Origin: Brevibacillus formosus
GTDB lineage: Bacteria > Bacillota > Bacilli > Brevibacillales > Brevibacillaceae
Length of the DNA stretch: 64,000 bases
Assembly: GCF_003013405.1 (NCBI RefSeq)
Contig: NZ_PXZL01000027.1
Coordinates: 124,001 to 188,000, forward strand
Direction: 5' to 3'
Each line of letters opens with the position of its first letter. The first letter of the stretch is position 1. A program made the position numbers and the translations under genes. Below are positions 38,891 to 47,937 of the stretch, piece after piece. Under the pieces are notes generated by a model. The model was not told the DNA's origin and did no database searches. It was given only the letters and a program-made list of their open reading frames with translations.

Positions 38891-39901
38891 TTGCAGAAAA
38901 CAACGACACGACAACGAAAAGGTACCTTCGTCCTCATTATGATCGGATTGGCAATCCTCTTGTTCATTGGTTTGTTGCTGAGCGTGTTTACCGGAGTAGC
39001 TTCGCTGGAGATTCGGTCATTAGTGACGCATTGGCTATCGGGTGAATACTCCAAGGAGCTATTGATTTTCCAAACCATCCGCGTTCCGAGAGCCGTGCTG
39101 GGAGCCATCATCGGGGCGAATTTGGCTGTGGCAGGAGCGGTGATGCAAGCCGTTACCCGCAATCCACTGGCATCCCCGCAAGTATTTGGCGTGAATGCAG
39201 GGGCTTGTCTGGTGGTCGTACTCGCGATTGTGTTTTTAGCGGATATCGGGAAAGCCAATCTCATCTATTTTGCATTTGCTGGAGCGATTCTCGGAGGACT
39301 AGTTGTCTTTGGATTCGCAGCTTCCCGCGGGATGACCAATCTCAAGATCGCTTTGGTAGGAATGGCCATCCACCTGCTGCTTACCTCCATTACGAAGGGA
39401 ATTATTATTTTTAACGAGCACATTTCGAATGTATTGTACTGGTTGTCTGGCTCCATTAGCGGAGCGGCTTGGACGGATGTGCAATTAATTTTGCCATGGT
39501 CGATAGTGGGACTCCTGCTGGCGATCTGGCTGTCCGGCTCTTTGTCTGTTTTTCGACTGGGGGAGGAAGTCGCGATGGGGTTGGGACAAAAGATCGCCCG
39601 CGTCCGACTGCTGTCCTATGTTGTGGTCGTTATTTTGGCAGGCTCTTCTGTTGCTGTTGCCGGAGCTGTCGGATTCGTCGGACTGATGGTTCCGCATATC
39701 GCAAGGAGGCTCGTAGGTACGGACTATCGGGTCGTTATCCCTGTGTCTGCGCTCGGTGGCGCTGTCCTGGTCACAATCTCCGATGTACTGGCTCGCTTGA
39801 TTTCCTATCCGTTTGAGTCTCCTGTAGGAATTGTAACGGCTCTTCTGGGAACCCCGTTCTTTCTGTACTTGGCGAGAAAAAAGGGGAGGGAAATGGTATG
39901 A
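38891..39901 (+). CDS. FecCD-family iron-siderophore permease 1
   Basis: This 336-residue BtuC/FecD-type permease has about ten membrane helices. Family motifs are TIRVPRAVLGAIIGANLAVAG (about 58), NPLASPQVFGVNAGA and GAVGFVGLMVPHIARRLVG (about 262). The start is TTG 38891 with AGGTGG upstream; no ATG gives the whole first helix. It overlaps the second permease by four bases (ATGA) and together they form the heterodimeric pore. Confidence 0.92.
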   Translation: MQKTTTRQRKGTFVLIMIGLAILLFIGLLLSVFTGVASLEIRSLVTHWLSGEYSKELLIFQTIRVPRAVLGAIIGANLAVAGAVMQAVTRNPLASPQVFGVNAGACLVVVLAIVFLADIGKANLIYFAFAGAILGGLVVFGFAASRGMTNLKIALVGMAIHLLLTSITKGIIIFNEHISNVLYWLSGSISGAAWTDVQLILPWSIVGLLLAIWLSGSLSVFRLGEEVAMGLGQKIARVRLLSYVVVVILAGSSVAVAGAVGFVGLMVPHIARRLVGTDYRVVIPVSALGGAVLVTISDVLARLISYPFESPVGIVTALLGTPFFLYLARKKGREMV

Positions 39902-40881
39902 CTTCGCGAAAAAATACCCTGCTCCTGATGGCCCTATGTGCCTTAGTCTTAGTAGCAGCATTACTTAGCATGGGGATCGGCCCAATCTTTATCGGCCCTG
40001 ATCAAATCATCCGGGTGATCATGGGAGAATCTTCGTCGCTTACGTTTATGATCGAAAACTATCGATTGCCGCGGGCATTGCTTGCGATTCTTGCCGGAGC
40101 GGGCTTCGCGATCGCTGGTGTGATTTTGCAGGGAATGATCCGTAATCCGTTGGCATCTCCGGATGTCGTAGGGGTAACGAAAGGTGCAGGCTTGTTCGCG
40201 GTTGTTGTCATCATTTTGTTTCCGACTGCTTCACCGCTTCTTCTCCCGATTGTCGCATTTTTGGGAGCATTGGCGGTAGCGATTGCCCTTATCTATTTCG
40301 CTCGGAAAAGCGGTGCACAGCCAACTACGTTTGCCTTGGTCGGCATGGGAGTAGGGGCGATCTGCCAAGCGTTGACGGAATTCATCATGGTGAAGTATCC
40401 GATGCAAGCCAATGATTCTCTTGTCTGGCTGGCAGGGAGCTTGTGGGGAAAAGGCTGGGATGAAATTTACGCTTTGCTACCGTGGCTGCTCGTATTCATT
40501 CCCATTAGCTTTGTCCTGCATCGAAAGCTGGATATTATCAGTCTGGATGAAGGAAGCTCTACGGGGCTCGGATTGAATGTCGTGCGGACACGCTATATGC
40601 TCTTGCTGCTCGCGGTTGCATTGGCAGGCGCATGTGTAGCGGCAATTGGTTCGATCGGCTTTGTGGGATTAATTGCGCCACATATGGCGAGAAAGCTGTT
40701 CGGTCATCAGCATCGTTATCTGTTGCCAGGTGCGGCGGTTTTGGGCGCGTTGATTCTCGTCATTGCAGATGCTTTGGGGAGGGGACTGAATCCTCCGATC
40801 GAGATTCCCGCGGGTATTGTGACGGCGGTCATCGGTGTTCCGTACTTCTTGTATTTGGTGCGTCAAGAGAAGAGAAAGTAA
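39898..40881 (+). CDS. FecCD-family iron-siderophore permease 2
   Basis: This 327-residue permease is paralogous to the previous one: ENYRLPRALLAILAGAGFAIAG, NPLASPDVVGVTKGAG and GSIGFVGLIAPHMARKLFG. About ten membrane helices. The start overlaps the upstream stop. No ATPase gene follows, so the importer must use an ATPase encoded elsewhere, as known for several Bacillus siderophore systems that share YusV-type ATPases. Confidence 0.92.
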   Translation: MTSRKNTLLLMALCALVLVAALLSMGIGPIFIGPDQIIRVIMGESSSLTFMIENYRLPRALLAILAGAGFAIAGVILQGMIRNPLASPDVVGVTKGAGLFAVVVIILFPTASPLLLPIVAFLGALAVAIALIYFARKSGAQPTTFALVGMGVGAICQALTEFIMVKYPMQANDSLVWLAGSLWGKGWDEIYALLPWLLVFIPISFVLHRKLDIISLDEGSSTGLGLNVVRTRYMLLLLAVALAGACVAAIGSIGFVGLIAPHMARKLFGHQHRYLLPGAAVLGALILVIADALGRGLNPPIEIPAGIVTAVIGVPYFLYLVRQEKRK

Positions 40882-41030
40882 AAAGAAAAGCCATCGCTTT
40901 TGTCCTTCATAAATTGGCGTGCAGCAGCTCATGCTACTACTGACAGCTCATTCCCGACTATTTCCTTTCATGGTAAACTGTCATGTAAGTGTCATGCTTC
41001 ATCCATTCTTTCCTACTAGGTGGTACATAC

Positions 41031-43706
41031 ATGCGGTCTATATGGAGGATTTACAAAACGGACTGGATTAACATTTTCAAGGTCCCGACTGGGATTTTTC
41101 TGATCATCGCCATCGTTCTCATTCCTTGTTTATACGATTGGATCAACATCAAATCAGTATGGGACCCTTACGCCAATACGCAAGGGGTCAAGGTGGCGGT
41201 GACGAGCGAGGATCAGGGAGCCACGGTTGGAGATAAAAAGGTCAACATCGGAGACGAGCTCATAAAGAGCTTGCATAACAACCAGAAACTAGGGTGGACC
41301 TTTGTGGACAAAGAGGAGGCCAGGCGGGGCGTGGAGCGGGGCGATTATTATGCCAGCATTCTGATCCCGGCTGACTTCTCCACAAAAATCACGGGAATAG
41401 TCCATGGCAACCTGAACAAGCCTGAAGTGATCTATACGGTCAATGAAAAAGTGAACGCCGTCGCTCCCAAAATCACCTCGTCAGGTGTTTCGGCGATTGC
41501 CAAGCAGATCAACGAGAGTTTTACGGAAAGCGTCAGTGAAGCCTTGCTGACGAAGCTTACAGAGATCGGCATTAAGATTGAAGAGCAATTGCCGACCATT
41601 CGCAAAATCGAGAGTGGTGTTTTCCAACTGGAAAAAAACCTTCCCGTGATTCATGCCGCAGGGCAAAAAGTATTGGAGATTGAGAAGAAACTTCCCGAGA
41701 TTCACGAGAAAGCCCAGATCATTCTGGAAGTGGAAAAAAGAATCCCCGAAATCAATCAAGCTGGGCAGGCCGTGCTCAAAATCCAGCAAAACTGGCCGAA
41801 AATCAATGAGGCGGCGTCTGTCATTATCGCGATGGAAGACAAGCTACCGGTGATTGAGCAAGCCGTTGGACGAATAGAAGAGCTGGATCAAAATTTTGAT
41901 AAGGTCGCAAACGCAGTGACTACGGCCACAGAAAAAGCGAGTCAGGCCATTGAGATCGTTTCGGCTGCTCAAGATGCGTTGCCGCGTATCGGTGATCTGA
42001 CTGATAAAGGCGCGGCTGTTGCCGATCAGCTCAATGACTTTTTTACAAAGCATGACGGTGCCTTTGAAACGATAGCACCGCTGATCAAGCAAAATCTCAT
42101 CTTAGCCCAGCAAGCCGCGGATGCCCTCACACAGCTCACGGACAGGCTGCTGCAAATCAATCCGGATCGCCTGCCTACTGCCGGTGAGGTAAATGCCGTG
42201 AAAGACAGGTTATCCAGAGCTGCGAATGTTTTGGGGCATACCGCATCGATTATAGAGAAAGTAAACAGTTATATTCCTGGACAGCCGTTGAGTCATTTCG
42301 CAGAGAGGCTGCGCACGATTGAGAACAGAATGAACCGGCAAATCGAGATTCTCGGCATGATTGCAAGCGCGCTGGAAAAAGGCAAGCAGCCTGCGAAAGA
42401 TTTGGTGGAGAGCTTGAATCAGCTCTCGAAAAACACTAGCGCGGAATTGGGAGACATCCTGTCCCGTTACGATAGCGAAATCGTCCCGAAAATTTCCGAG
42501 GGCATTGATAGGCTGAAAGTGATCACAGGAGAATCTGCCGATCTACTGCACAAGGCCCAAGAAAAACTCCCGGATATTGAAGCGATTCTCCAAGAGACAA
42601 AGACGGGCTTGGAGCTGGGATTGGCAGAATTGAAGCGAATCCAGCAGGAGATGCCGCAAATACGGGCGAAAGTCCACGAGCTCGCGCAAACGCTCAGAAG
42701 CAAGTCAGATGCTTTTGCAAATGCCATTCGCGTAGCAGCTCCATTCCTGAAGAGCAATCTTCCTGCCATCGGGAAAAAGCTCGACGAGGCAGCGGCATTT
42801 GTCCAGAATGATTTGCCCAAAGCGGAGGCGGATTTGACCAAGCTGGCTGATTTTGTGCGCTACAAGCTCCCGGAGGTGGAGGCAGGAGTCCACAGAGTTG
42901 CTGCATTGGTTCGCGACGATCTGCCTAGGCTGGAGAGTGCCATTGGGCAGGCCGCCGACAAGCTGAGAGAAGTCGAAGCGAACAACAACTTCGCCGACCT
43001 TGCCAAGCTATTGCGCGGCGACATTAAAAAAGAGAGCGAATTCCTCGCAAGTCCCGTGCAGATCAAGGAAAACCGCCTATACCCGATTCCGAATTATGGT
43101 TCGGCCATGTCGCCGTTTTACGGTGTGCTGTCTCTCTGGGTAGGTGCGACCTTGTTGATTTCTCTGCTGAAGCCGAATGCAGAAAATCCAGGTGGAGTGT
43201 ACAAGCCGTATCAGTTGTATCTCGGCCGCTTGGGGACGTTTGTGACAATCGGGCTGCTTCAGGCGTTGTTCGTCACGCTCGGTGATATTTACATCCTCGG
43301 GGCCTATGTCGCGGATAAAGCTCCGTTTGTGTTATTCGGTATGCTGGTCAGCCTGGTGTTCGTCACGATTACGTACACGCTGGTGTCCGTCTTCGGCAAC
43401 GTGGGCAAAGGCATAGCGATCATCTTCATGGTATTCCAATTCTCCAGCTCGGGCGGTACGTTCCCGATCAGCATGACCGCTCCGTTTTTCCAAGCGCTGA
43501 ACCCATACATGCCCTTCACGTATGCGATCAGCCTGTTGCGTGAAGGGGTGGGCGGCATCCTCTGGGAAACGGCGATTCGGGATATACTCGTACTATTCGG
43601 CTTTATTGGGATCAGCCTGTTTGTGGCGCTCGCGCTGAAGCGTCCGTTGAGTGGAATCATTGAAAAGTCGATGGAGAATGCGAAGAAGACCAAGATTATT
43701 GGGTAA
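41031..43706 (+). CDS. YhgE/Pip-family ABC-2-like membrane protein with repeat-rich ectodomain
   Basis: This 891-residue protein has one N-terminal membrane helix (IFLIIAIVLIPCLYDW), a long helical outside region (about 50-680) and five to six C-terminal membrane helices with ABC-2 features (SSSGGTFPISMTAPFFQALNP). This is the YhgE/phage-infection-protein layout, related to EsaA of type VII secretion. The ectodomain carries two tandem arrays, five 17-residue and four 18-residue repeats, each with a Leu-Pro pair. ATG 41031 follows AGGTGG. It stands alone, and a strong terminator follows. The exact role is unknown; export or cell-surface protein handling is the family guess. Confidence 0.88.
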   Translation: MRSIWRIYKTDWINIFKVPTGIFLIIAIVLIPCLYDWINIKSVWDPYANTQGVKVAVTSEDQGATVGDKKVNIGDELIKSLHNNQKLGWTFVDKEEARRGVERGDYYASILIPADFSTKITGIVHGNLNKPEVIYTVNEKVNAVAPKITSSGVSAIAKQINESFTESVSEALLTKLTEIGIKIEEQLPTIRKIESGVFQLEKNLPVIHAAGQKVLEIEKKLPEIHEKAQIILEVEKRIPEINQAGQAVLKIQQNWPKINEAASVIIAMEDKLPVIEQAVGRIEELDQNFDKVANAVTTATEKASQAIEIVSAAQDALPRIGDLTDKGAAVADQLNDFFTKHDGAFETIAPLIKQNLILAQQAADALTQLTDRLLQINPDRLPTAGEVNAVKDRLSRAANVLGHTASIIEKVNSYIPGQPLSHFAERLRTIENRMNRQIEILGMIASALEKGKQPAKDLVESLNQLSKNTSAELGDILSRYDSEIVPKISEGIDRLKVITGESADLLHKAQEKLPDIEAILQETKTGLELGLAELKRIQQEMPQIRAKVHELAQTLRSKSDAFANAIRVAAPFLKSNLPAIGKKLDEAAAFVQNDLPKAEADLTKLADFVRYKLPEVEAGVHRVAALVRDDLPRLESAIGQAADKLREVEANNNFADLAKLLRGDIKKESEFLASPVQIKENRLYPIPNYGSAMSPFYGVLSLWVGATLLISLLKPNAENPGGVYKPYQLYLGRLGTFVTIGLLQALFVTLGDIYILGAYVADKAPFVLFGMLVSLVFVTITYTLVSVFGNVGKGIAIIFMVFQFSSSGGTFPISMTAPFFQALNPYMPFTYAISLLREGVGGILWETAIRDILVLFGFIGISLFVALALKRPLSGIIEKSMENAKKTKIIG
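41631..41885 (+). repeat. Five tandem 51-bp (17-residue) coding repeats
   Basis: Within the YhgE-like gene, five consecutive 17-residue units have the pattern E-K-x-L-P-x-I-x-x-A-x-x-x-L/I-x-I/V/L, beginning EKNLPVIHAAGQKVLEI, then EKKLPEIHEKAQIILEV and three more. No insertions are present. The periodicity suits a continuous coiled helical rod kinked at each Leu-Pro. Confidence 0.88.
42744..42959 (+). repeat. Four tandem 54-bp (18-residue) coding repeats
   Basis: In the same gene, four 18-residue units (FLKSNLPAIGKKLDEAAA, FVQNDLPKAEADLTKLAD, FVRYKLPEVEAGVHRVAA, LVRDDLPRLESAIGQAAD) follow each other without gaps. They share the Leu-Pro core with the upstream 17-residue units but have a different period. 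Confidence 0.88.
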
Positions 43707-43736
43707 AGGTTACACGGAAGTTGATTGGAATTAGCA

Positions 43737-43783
43737 GGGTGTCCTCACGTAGATATCACTACTGGAGGGCACCCCCTTTTTTT
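43737..43783 (+). terminator. Terminator of the yhgE-like gene
   Basis: GGGTGTCCTC pairs with GAGGGCACCC (one G-T pair) across a 17-base loop and is followed by CCTTTTTTT. Confidence 0.88.
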
Positions 43784-43849
43784 AAGGACAAGTGATTATA
43801 TCGTTTGGTAAAATATGGGTGATTCCTGAATCGTAAAGGGGAGTGAACC

Positions 43850-44095
43850 ATGGGGAGATGGTTTGGATACATTCTATTGACGATTTTGATAGGCGGTGCG
43901 TGCATTTTTGTCATTACTCCAGAAATCACCTTGGCATTGAGTATGTTCGTCATTATCGGAACCTTGTTTTATATTGTACACATTTTGAAAAATGAACTGC
44001 CCAGAGTAGTCCAGGATCGGCTGGAGAGACGATTCCACAAGACAGACAAAAGCCTCGAAGAATTAAAAAACCGGTACAAGCAGGAGGCTGAATAG
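43850..44095 (+). CDS. Small two-helix membrane protein of unknown function
   Basis: This 81-residue protein has two hydrophobic helices (YILLTILIGGACIFVI about 7-22, LALSMFVIIGTLFYIVHIL about 28-46) and a charged cytosolic tail (PRVVQDRLERRFHKTDKSLE). AAAGGGGAGTG precedes the ATG. No family recognised. It is a free-standing gene between the YhgE terminator and a DUF2935-like gene. A hairpin (GGGTGATT/AATCGCCC, about 44094-44125) follows without a good T-run. Confidence 0.75.
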   Translation: MGRWFGYILLTILIGGACIFVITPEITLALSMFVIIGTLFYIVHILKNELPRVVQDRLERRFHKTDKSLEELKNRYKQEAE

Positions 44096-44226
44096 GGTGA
44101 TTGGTTTACACGAATCGCCCGCTTCAAAGCTACGGTTATGCAATGTCAGCACGGATGGATCATCATAACCCTCGCGTTTTCCCCATATTGTGAGAAGAGA
44201 GCATTCTAAAATAGGGGAGGATGAGG

Positions 44227-44658
44227 ATGCAATTTTATTATGGTCAACAAATGCCACTGCGGATTTTGGATGAAGCGGAATTTTGGAAAATGCAAGAGAG
44301 CGAGCACACTGTTGTCATTCGACAGGTTCTAACAAATTTGGAGAACCAATATGTGGAGGCGCTAAAACAATGGGAGCAAGCCCTGACGGGAACTCATCAA
44401 GAAGTCGTGAGTTACGTAGAATCGGTGATTCGCAGTCAATATGTCCCTGCTCAGCTTCATCAACAGGTGATCCAGCTTGTAACATACTGCCTAGATGAAA
44501 GCATGAAATTTATTGAACTGTGCCGTCAGATTAAAATTAATAGTTCAGCTGCTAAGAATAATCCGATAGCCAAAACGATACTCGATCATATCATTAGGGA
44601 ATCTGAATACTTTATTGGCATTGCGCGAGTCATTCTATACGGCGATGTTCAGGGTTAA
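44227..44658 (+). CDS. DUF2935-like helical protein, single-repeat length
   Basis: About 143 residues, rich in helix, with an opening (LRILDEAEFWKMQESEHTVVIRQVLTNLE) and a closing (IIRESEYFIGIARVIL) that recall the DUF2935 four-helix-bundle family of Bacilli. Full members are about twice as long with two such bundles; this one has a single bundle. His and Glu residues in the first and last helices (SEH, RESEYF) could bind metal. The ATG at 44227 with AGGGGAGG six bases upstream is preferred over ATG 44221. Function unknown. Confidence 0.7.
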   Translation: MQFYYGQQMPLRILDEAEFWKMQESEHTVVIRQVLTNLENQYVEALKQWEQALTGTHQEVVSYVESVIRSQYVPAQLHQQVIQLVTYCLDESMKFIELCRQIKINSSAAKNNPIAKTILDHIIRESEYFIGIARVILYGDVQG

Positions 44659-45141
44659 AGACTACTGTCTCAAAAGGTAAGCGGGGAGCTTTTGATTCCG
44701 TATGACAGCTACCTCCTTAAGTCAGGCAATTCAATTTCTTACATAATAGCCATGAAATCATACGCATACAGGAGATTGGCCCTGATAAGATGTGGGATAT
44801 ATTTAAGTTACTAATAACCCCCTGTAGGAAATATGGTTTTCCTGCAGGGGGTGTGGCTATTTTTGCCGCAGGTACAACTCGTAACAAGCGATTTTGCTAC
44901 TTCTGATTATCCTCAGGAAGTAGCGAATATTCTAAACCCATAAAACTAGCTACAGAGAGCGTTTCTTCGTACAATAGCGCCTGGTTATCAGCTTCTGTCA
45001 ACTATAGGTATTCAATGCCTTCCTATGAGAAAATCCGCAAGATAAAAGTGGATGTAATTCAGTGAGAAATTTATTAATGACCTCGTTGTACTCTTCTTAG
45101 TGGCCACCGCCAGCACCGCCCGATCTAAATCGTGAGGCTAC
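44659..45141. other. 483-bp gene-free stretch with hairpins and possible decayed coding remnants
   Basis: A very strong hairpin (CCCCCTGTAGGAAA/TTTTCCTGCAGGGGG) lies at 44817-44852, followed on the + strand by GTGTGGCTATTTTT, so it may terminate the 44227 gene. A second imperfect hairpin is at 44897-44925. On the minus strand, short stretches read like protein but are broken by stops and frame changes: SRFRSGGAGGGH (45103-45138), EEYNEVINKFLTELHPLL and onward (about 44999-45097), and LTEADNQALLYEE through SFMGLEYSLLPEDNQK (about 44900-45000). They could be a dead gene or chance. Confidence 0.45.
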
Positions 45142-46542
45142 CTATCCCAAGGTGTCCCTGTTTTCTTGAACAGGTACGGAACGTGTCGCCAGTCTAGCAG
45201 CAGATGCCAGCCCCAGTATGACGATGAACGTCTGAAGGAGCAGGGAAACGGTAATACCAACTGAAAGTGAAAACGCAAAAGCAGTCATCACAGATATGAT
45301 GGCTCCTCCCACCCCAATGACGATCGCAGGCGTGAATGTATCAGCGATAGATAGTTCAGCAGACACTTTTCCTTCTTCACCAGCTTTTGCAAGAGAAAAC
45401 GCAATAGCACCGCTTGTCGGGTGAGCCAAACCGATTCCGAAGCCCATAATGATCTGACTAAAAATCGCGACCACGATACCGAAAAGGTCTTGGTGAATCA
45501 ACGGCAGAGGTACGGTGCAAGCGACTCCGATGAGCATGATAACGAGGCCTATGATAATTCGTTTTTTTCGGCCAACCCCTTGGTCTTTCTTGTCCAGCTT
45601 TGCTTGTACATTGGCTGCCAGCGACCAACTGATTGCTGCGGAGGCAACAGCTAAACCAGCTTTGTTGGCGGTTAATCCTAAAATCGTAGTGAGTCCAAGG
45701 ACGAGATATGTTTGTGTGCCGTAATAAGCAGCGACAAAAAGACCCCGAGACGCGATGACGGCAGGTAAACCTGAGCGTGCGAGGAGCGTTCCTTTAGGCA
45801 TCAGCTTATACAACGGGACACTGAGGGTGAGCAAACCCGCGATGGACAGCAGGAAACCGTAGATGGAGGGAATTTTGCCGAGCCCAAAAAGCAAGGCACC
45901 AGTCCCTATGGCCAAGAAAAAAGGCAGAAGAAGACTACGATTGTTTGCCGCGCTTGTTTTTGGCGGTTGTAAGCCTCGAAAAGAGGGGGTGGTTAAGAGT
46001 GCAGACAGAAAGATAAAGGGAAGGATCAACCAGAAGACATATCTCCACGACAACTGTTCAGCAATAATCCCGGCGACGTACGGTCCGAACAGGCCTGGAA
46101 GAATATAAGCGCTGGAGAAGACTGCAAGAATCTGAGGGCGAAGAGAATCAGGGTAACGCAAAGTAATCATGGTATACACGCAATTGACCAAGGCACCGGC
46201 TCCGAATCCTTGCATCACTCGCCCAAGCAGTAAAGTATACATATCTGGCGCAATTGCAGCAACTACAATGCCAAGAGCAAAGAGCACGATAGTGACAATG
46301 AAAGGCTGGGCAGGCCCTTTTCTATCGACGAATTGACCTGTGACCACGGTTCCAATCAGCTGAGCCAACAAATAAGCACTGAATACCCACCCATAAAGAT
46401 CCTCACCCTGTAGCTCTCGGGAAAGACCGGGGGCGATTGTCGTGACAGCCAAGCCTTCAAATGCTGTAGCAGTCACTACAAGAATAATACCAATCGTCAA
46501 TGCCCGGTAATGCGCGCTCCAAATGCCTTCTTTGCTCATCAT
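45142..46542 (-). CDS. MFS multidrug-type efflux transporter
   Basis: This 466-residue major facilitator has about 14 membrane helices, the DHA2-like count. It shows GQFVDRKGPAQPF (motif A region), GRVMQGFGAGALVNCVYTMI and an early ATAFEGLAVTTIAPGLS, where the acidic Glu in helix 1 suits drug/proton antiport. The ATG at 46542 has AGAGGAG upstream; GTG 46548 overlaps that site. A sigma-A promoter with an inverted-repeat operator precedes it, and a MarR gene lies on the far side of the tnpB element, so MarR repression is likely. Confidence 0.9.
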   Translation of the reverse strand: MMSKEGIWSAHYRALTIGIILVVTATAFEGLAVTTIAPGLSRELQGEDLYGWVFSAYLLAQLIGTVVTGQFVDRKGPAQPFIVTIVLFALGIVVAAIAPDMYTLLLGRVMQGFGAGALVNCVYTMITLRYPDSLRPQILAVFSSAYILPGLFGPYVAGIIAEQLSWRYVFWLILPFIFLSALLTTPSFRGLQPPKTSAANNRSLLLPFFLAIGTGALLFGLGKIPSIYGFLLSIAGLLTLSVPLYKLMPKGTLLARSGLPAVIASRGLFVAAYYGTQTYLVLGLTTILGLTANKAGLAVASAAISWSLAANVQAKLDKKDQGVGRKKRIIIGLVIMLIGVACTVPLPLIHQDLFGIVVAIFSQIIMGFGIGLAHPTSGAIAFSLAKAGEEGKVSAELSIADTFTPAIVIGVGGAIISVMTAFAFSLSVGITVSLLLQTFIVILGLASAARLATRSVPVQENRDTLG

Positions 46543-46577
46543 TTTCACTCCTCTTTTGCATATATTTTGCTTTTAAA

Positions 46578-46636
46578 GTTGCTATAAAAACTGTTGTTAT
46601 AGCAACTGATTATATACAAAAAATGACATCTTGCAA
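46578..46636 (-). promoter_or_regulatory. mfs promoter with inverted-repeat operator
   Basis: Minus strand: TTGCAA (46631-46636), 16-bp spacer, TATAAT (46609-46614). Immediately downstream is a perfect 10-bp inverted repeat GTTGCTATAA/TTATAGCAAC (46578-46606, 9-bp spacer), placed at the transcription start. A MarR dimer bound there would block the pump. Confidence 0.75.
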
Positions 46637-46671
46637 TATGTTTTGTTTTTATCAAAACAGCGGAGAAGATT

Positions 46672-46709
46672 CCCACTTCTAAGCCTTGCCTAGCTTTGGC
46701 GAAAGTGGG
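46672..46709. repeat. Left-end hairpin of the tnpB element
   Basis: CCCACTT pairs with AAGTGGG with an imperfect inner arm; it mirrors the right-end hairpin in sequence and is of the size recognised by Y1 transposases. Confidence 0.6.
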
Positions 46710-46813
46710 GGATAAGTCAGCACCGCAAAAAAAGCTGTTGATTTTTTTTCTTCCAATATTTGTTTGGAACATACGTTCTTGTGTGATACACTTTTCATGG
46801 AAGGAGGTGAATC

Positions 46814-47937
46814 ATGATGCTACGTTTCAAAGCGTTCCAATTTCGCATTTTTCCCAATCATAAACAGGAAGTACTCATTTCGAAAACATTGGGTTGCAGT
46901 CGTTTTGTGTTCAATCGTTTTCTTGCACGTTGGAACGAAACCTACAAACAAATGGGCAAAGGATTATCCTACCATTCATGTGTGGTTCAACTGCCACAGT
47001 TAAAAAAGGAATTGCCCTGGCTTTATGATGCAGATAGCACGGCACTTCAATCCTCCCTCCAAAACCTCGCAGATGCATTCACACGATTTTTCAAGAAACA
47101 AAATGAAGCACCACGGTTCAAAAGCAAGAAGAATAAAGTCCAGTCTTATACGACGAAACATACGAATGGAAATATCCGAATCGATGGTAACCAAATGATA
47201 CTGCCGAAGCTTGGCTGGGTGAAATTCGCAAAATCCAGGGAAGTAGAAGGTCGGATTCTAAATGTTACGGTACGAAGGAATCCAACTGGGAAATATTTTG
47301 TTTCCGTCCTTTGTGAAGTCGCTTACTCTTCGTATGCTGCAGTAGATAAAGAGAAATCGATTGGCATCGATCTCGGCCTCAAAAATTTTGCTACGTTTTC
47401 CACGGGGGAAAAGATCAGCAATCCTAAGTACCTTCGCATGTATGAAAAGAAACTGATTCAGTGGCAAAGGAAGCTCTCACGCAGGCAAAAAGGTGGGAAA
47501 AATTACGATAAAGCCAGAAGTAAAGTAGCGATCTTGCATGAAAAAGTAGCCAACACTCGAAAAGACTTCCTGCATAAACTGTCCACCGAATTGATTCGCG
47601 AAAACAAAGTGATCTGTTTGGAGGATTTGCAGGTAAACGACCTGATTAAGAATCACAAATTGGCGAAAAGTATTACTGATGTGTCATGGTCCACTTTCGT
47701 TCCTTACTTGCCTACAAAGCGGAATGGTATGGACGAACACTCTCTGTGATCGGTAAACGGTTTCCCTCAAGCCAACTCTGCTCCACACCAAATTGTGGGA
47801 ACCGCAACAAAGACGTCAAGAATCTGAACTTGCGAGAATGGACATGTTCCAATTGTGGGACGCTGCATGACCGTGACGAGAATGCAGCTATTAATATTGA
47901 GCGTGAAGGACTTCGTTTGTTGTATGAAACAACTTAA
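46814..47937 (+). pseudogene. tnpB: Frameshifted tnpB (RNA-guided nuclease of IS200/IS605)
   Basis: The first frame (46814-47749) gives the N-terminal helix-turn-helix-like region, the WED/REC region and RuvC motifs GIDLGLKNFATFS (Asp186) and VICLEDLQV (Glu270). At about 47690-47700 a one-base loss shifts the frame; the rest continues in 47686-47937 with the expected [13 protein letters not shown], zinc finger CSTPNCGNR and CSNCG, and the third RuvC Asp in [11 protein letters not shown]. Without the correction the product stops at 311 residues and lacks zinc finger and third Asp, so it should be inactive. AAGGAGGTG precedes ATG 46814. Confidence 0.88.

Noticed and set aside
44094..44125. GGGTGATT/AATCGCCC hairpin as a terminator
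   Set aside because: No T-run after the stem on either strand.
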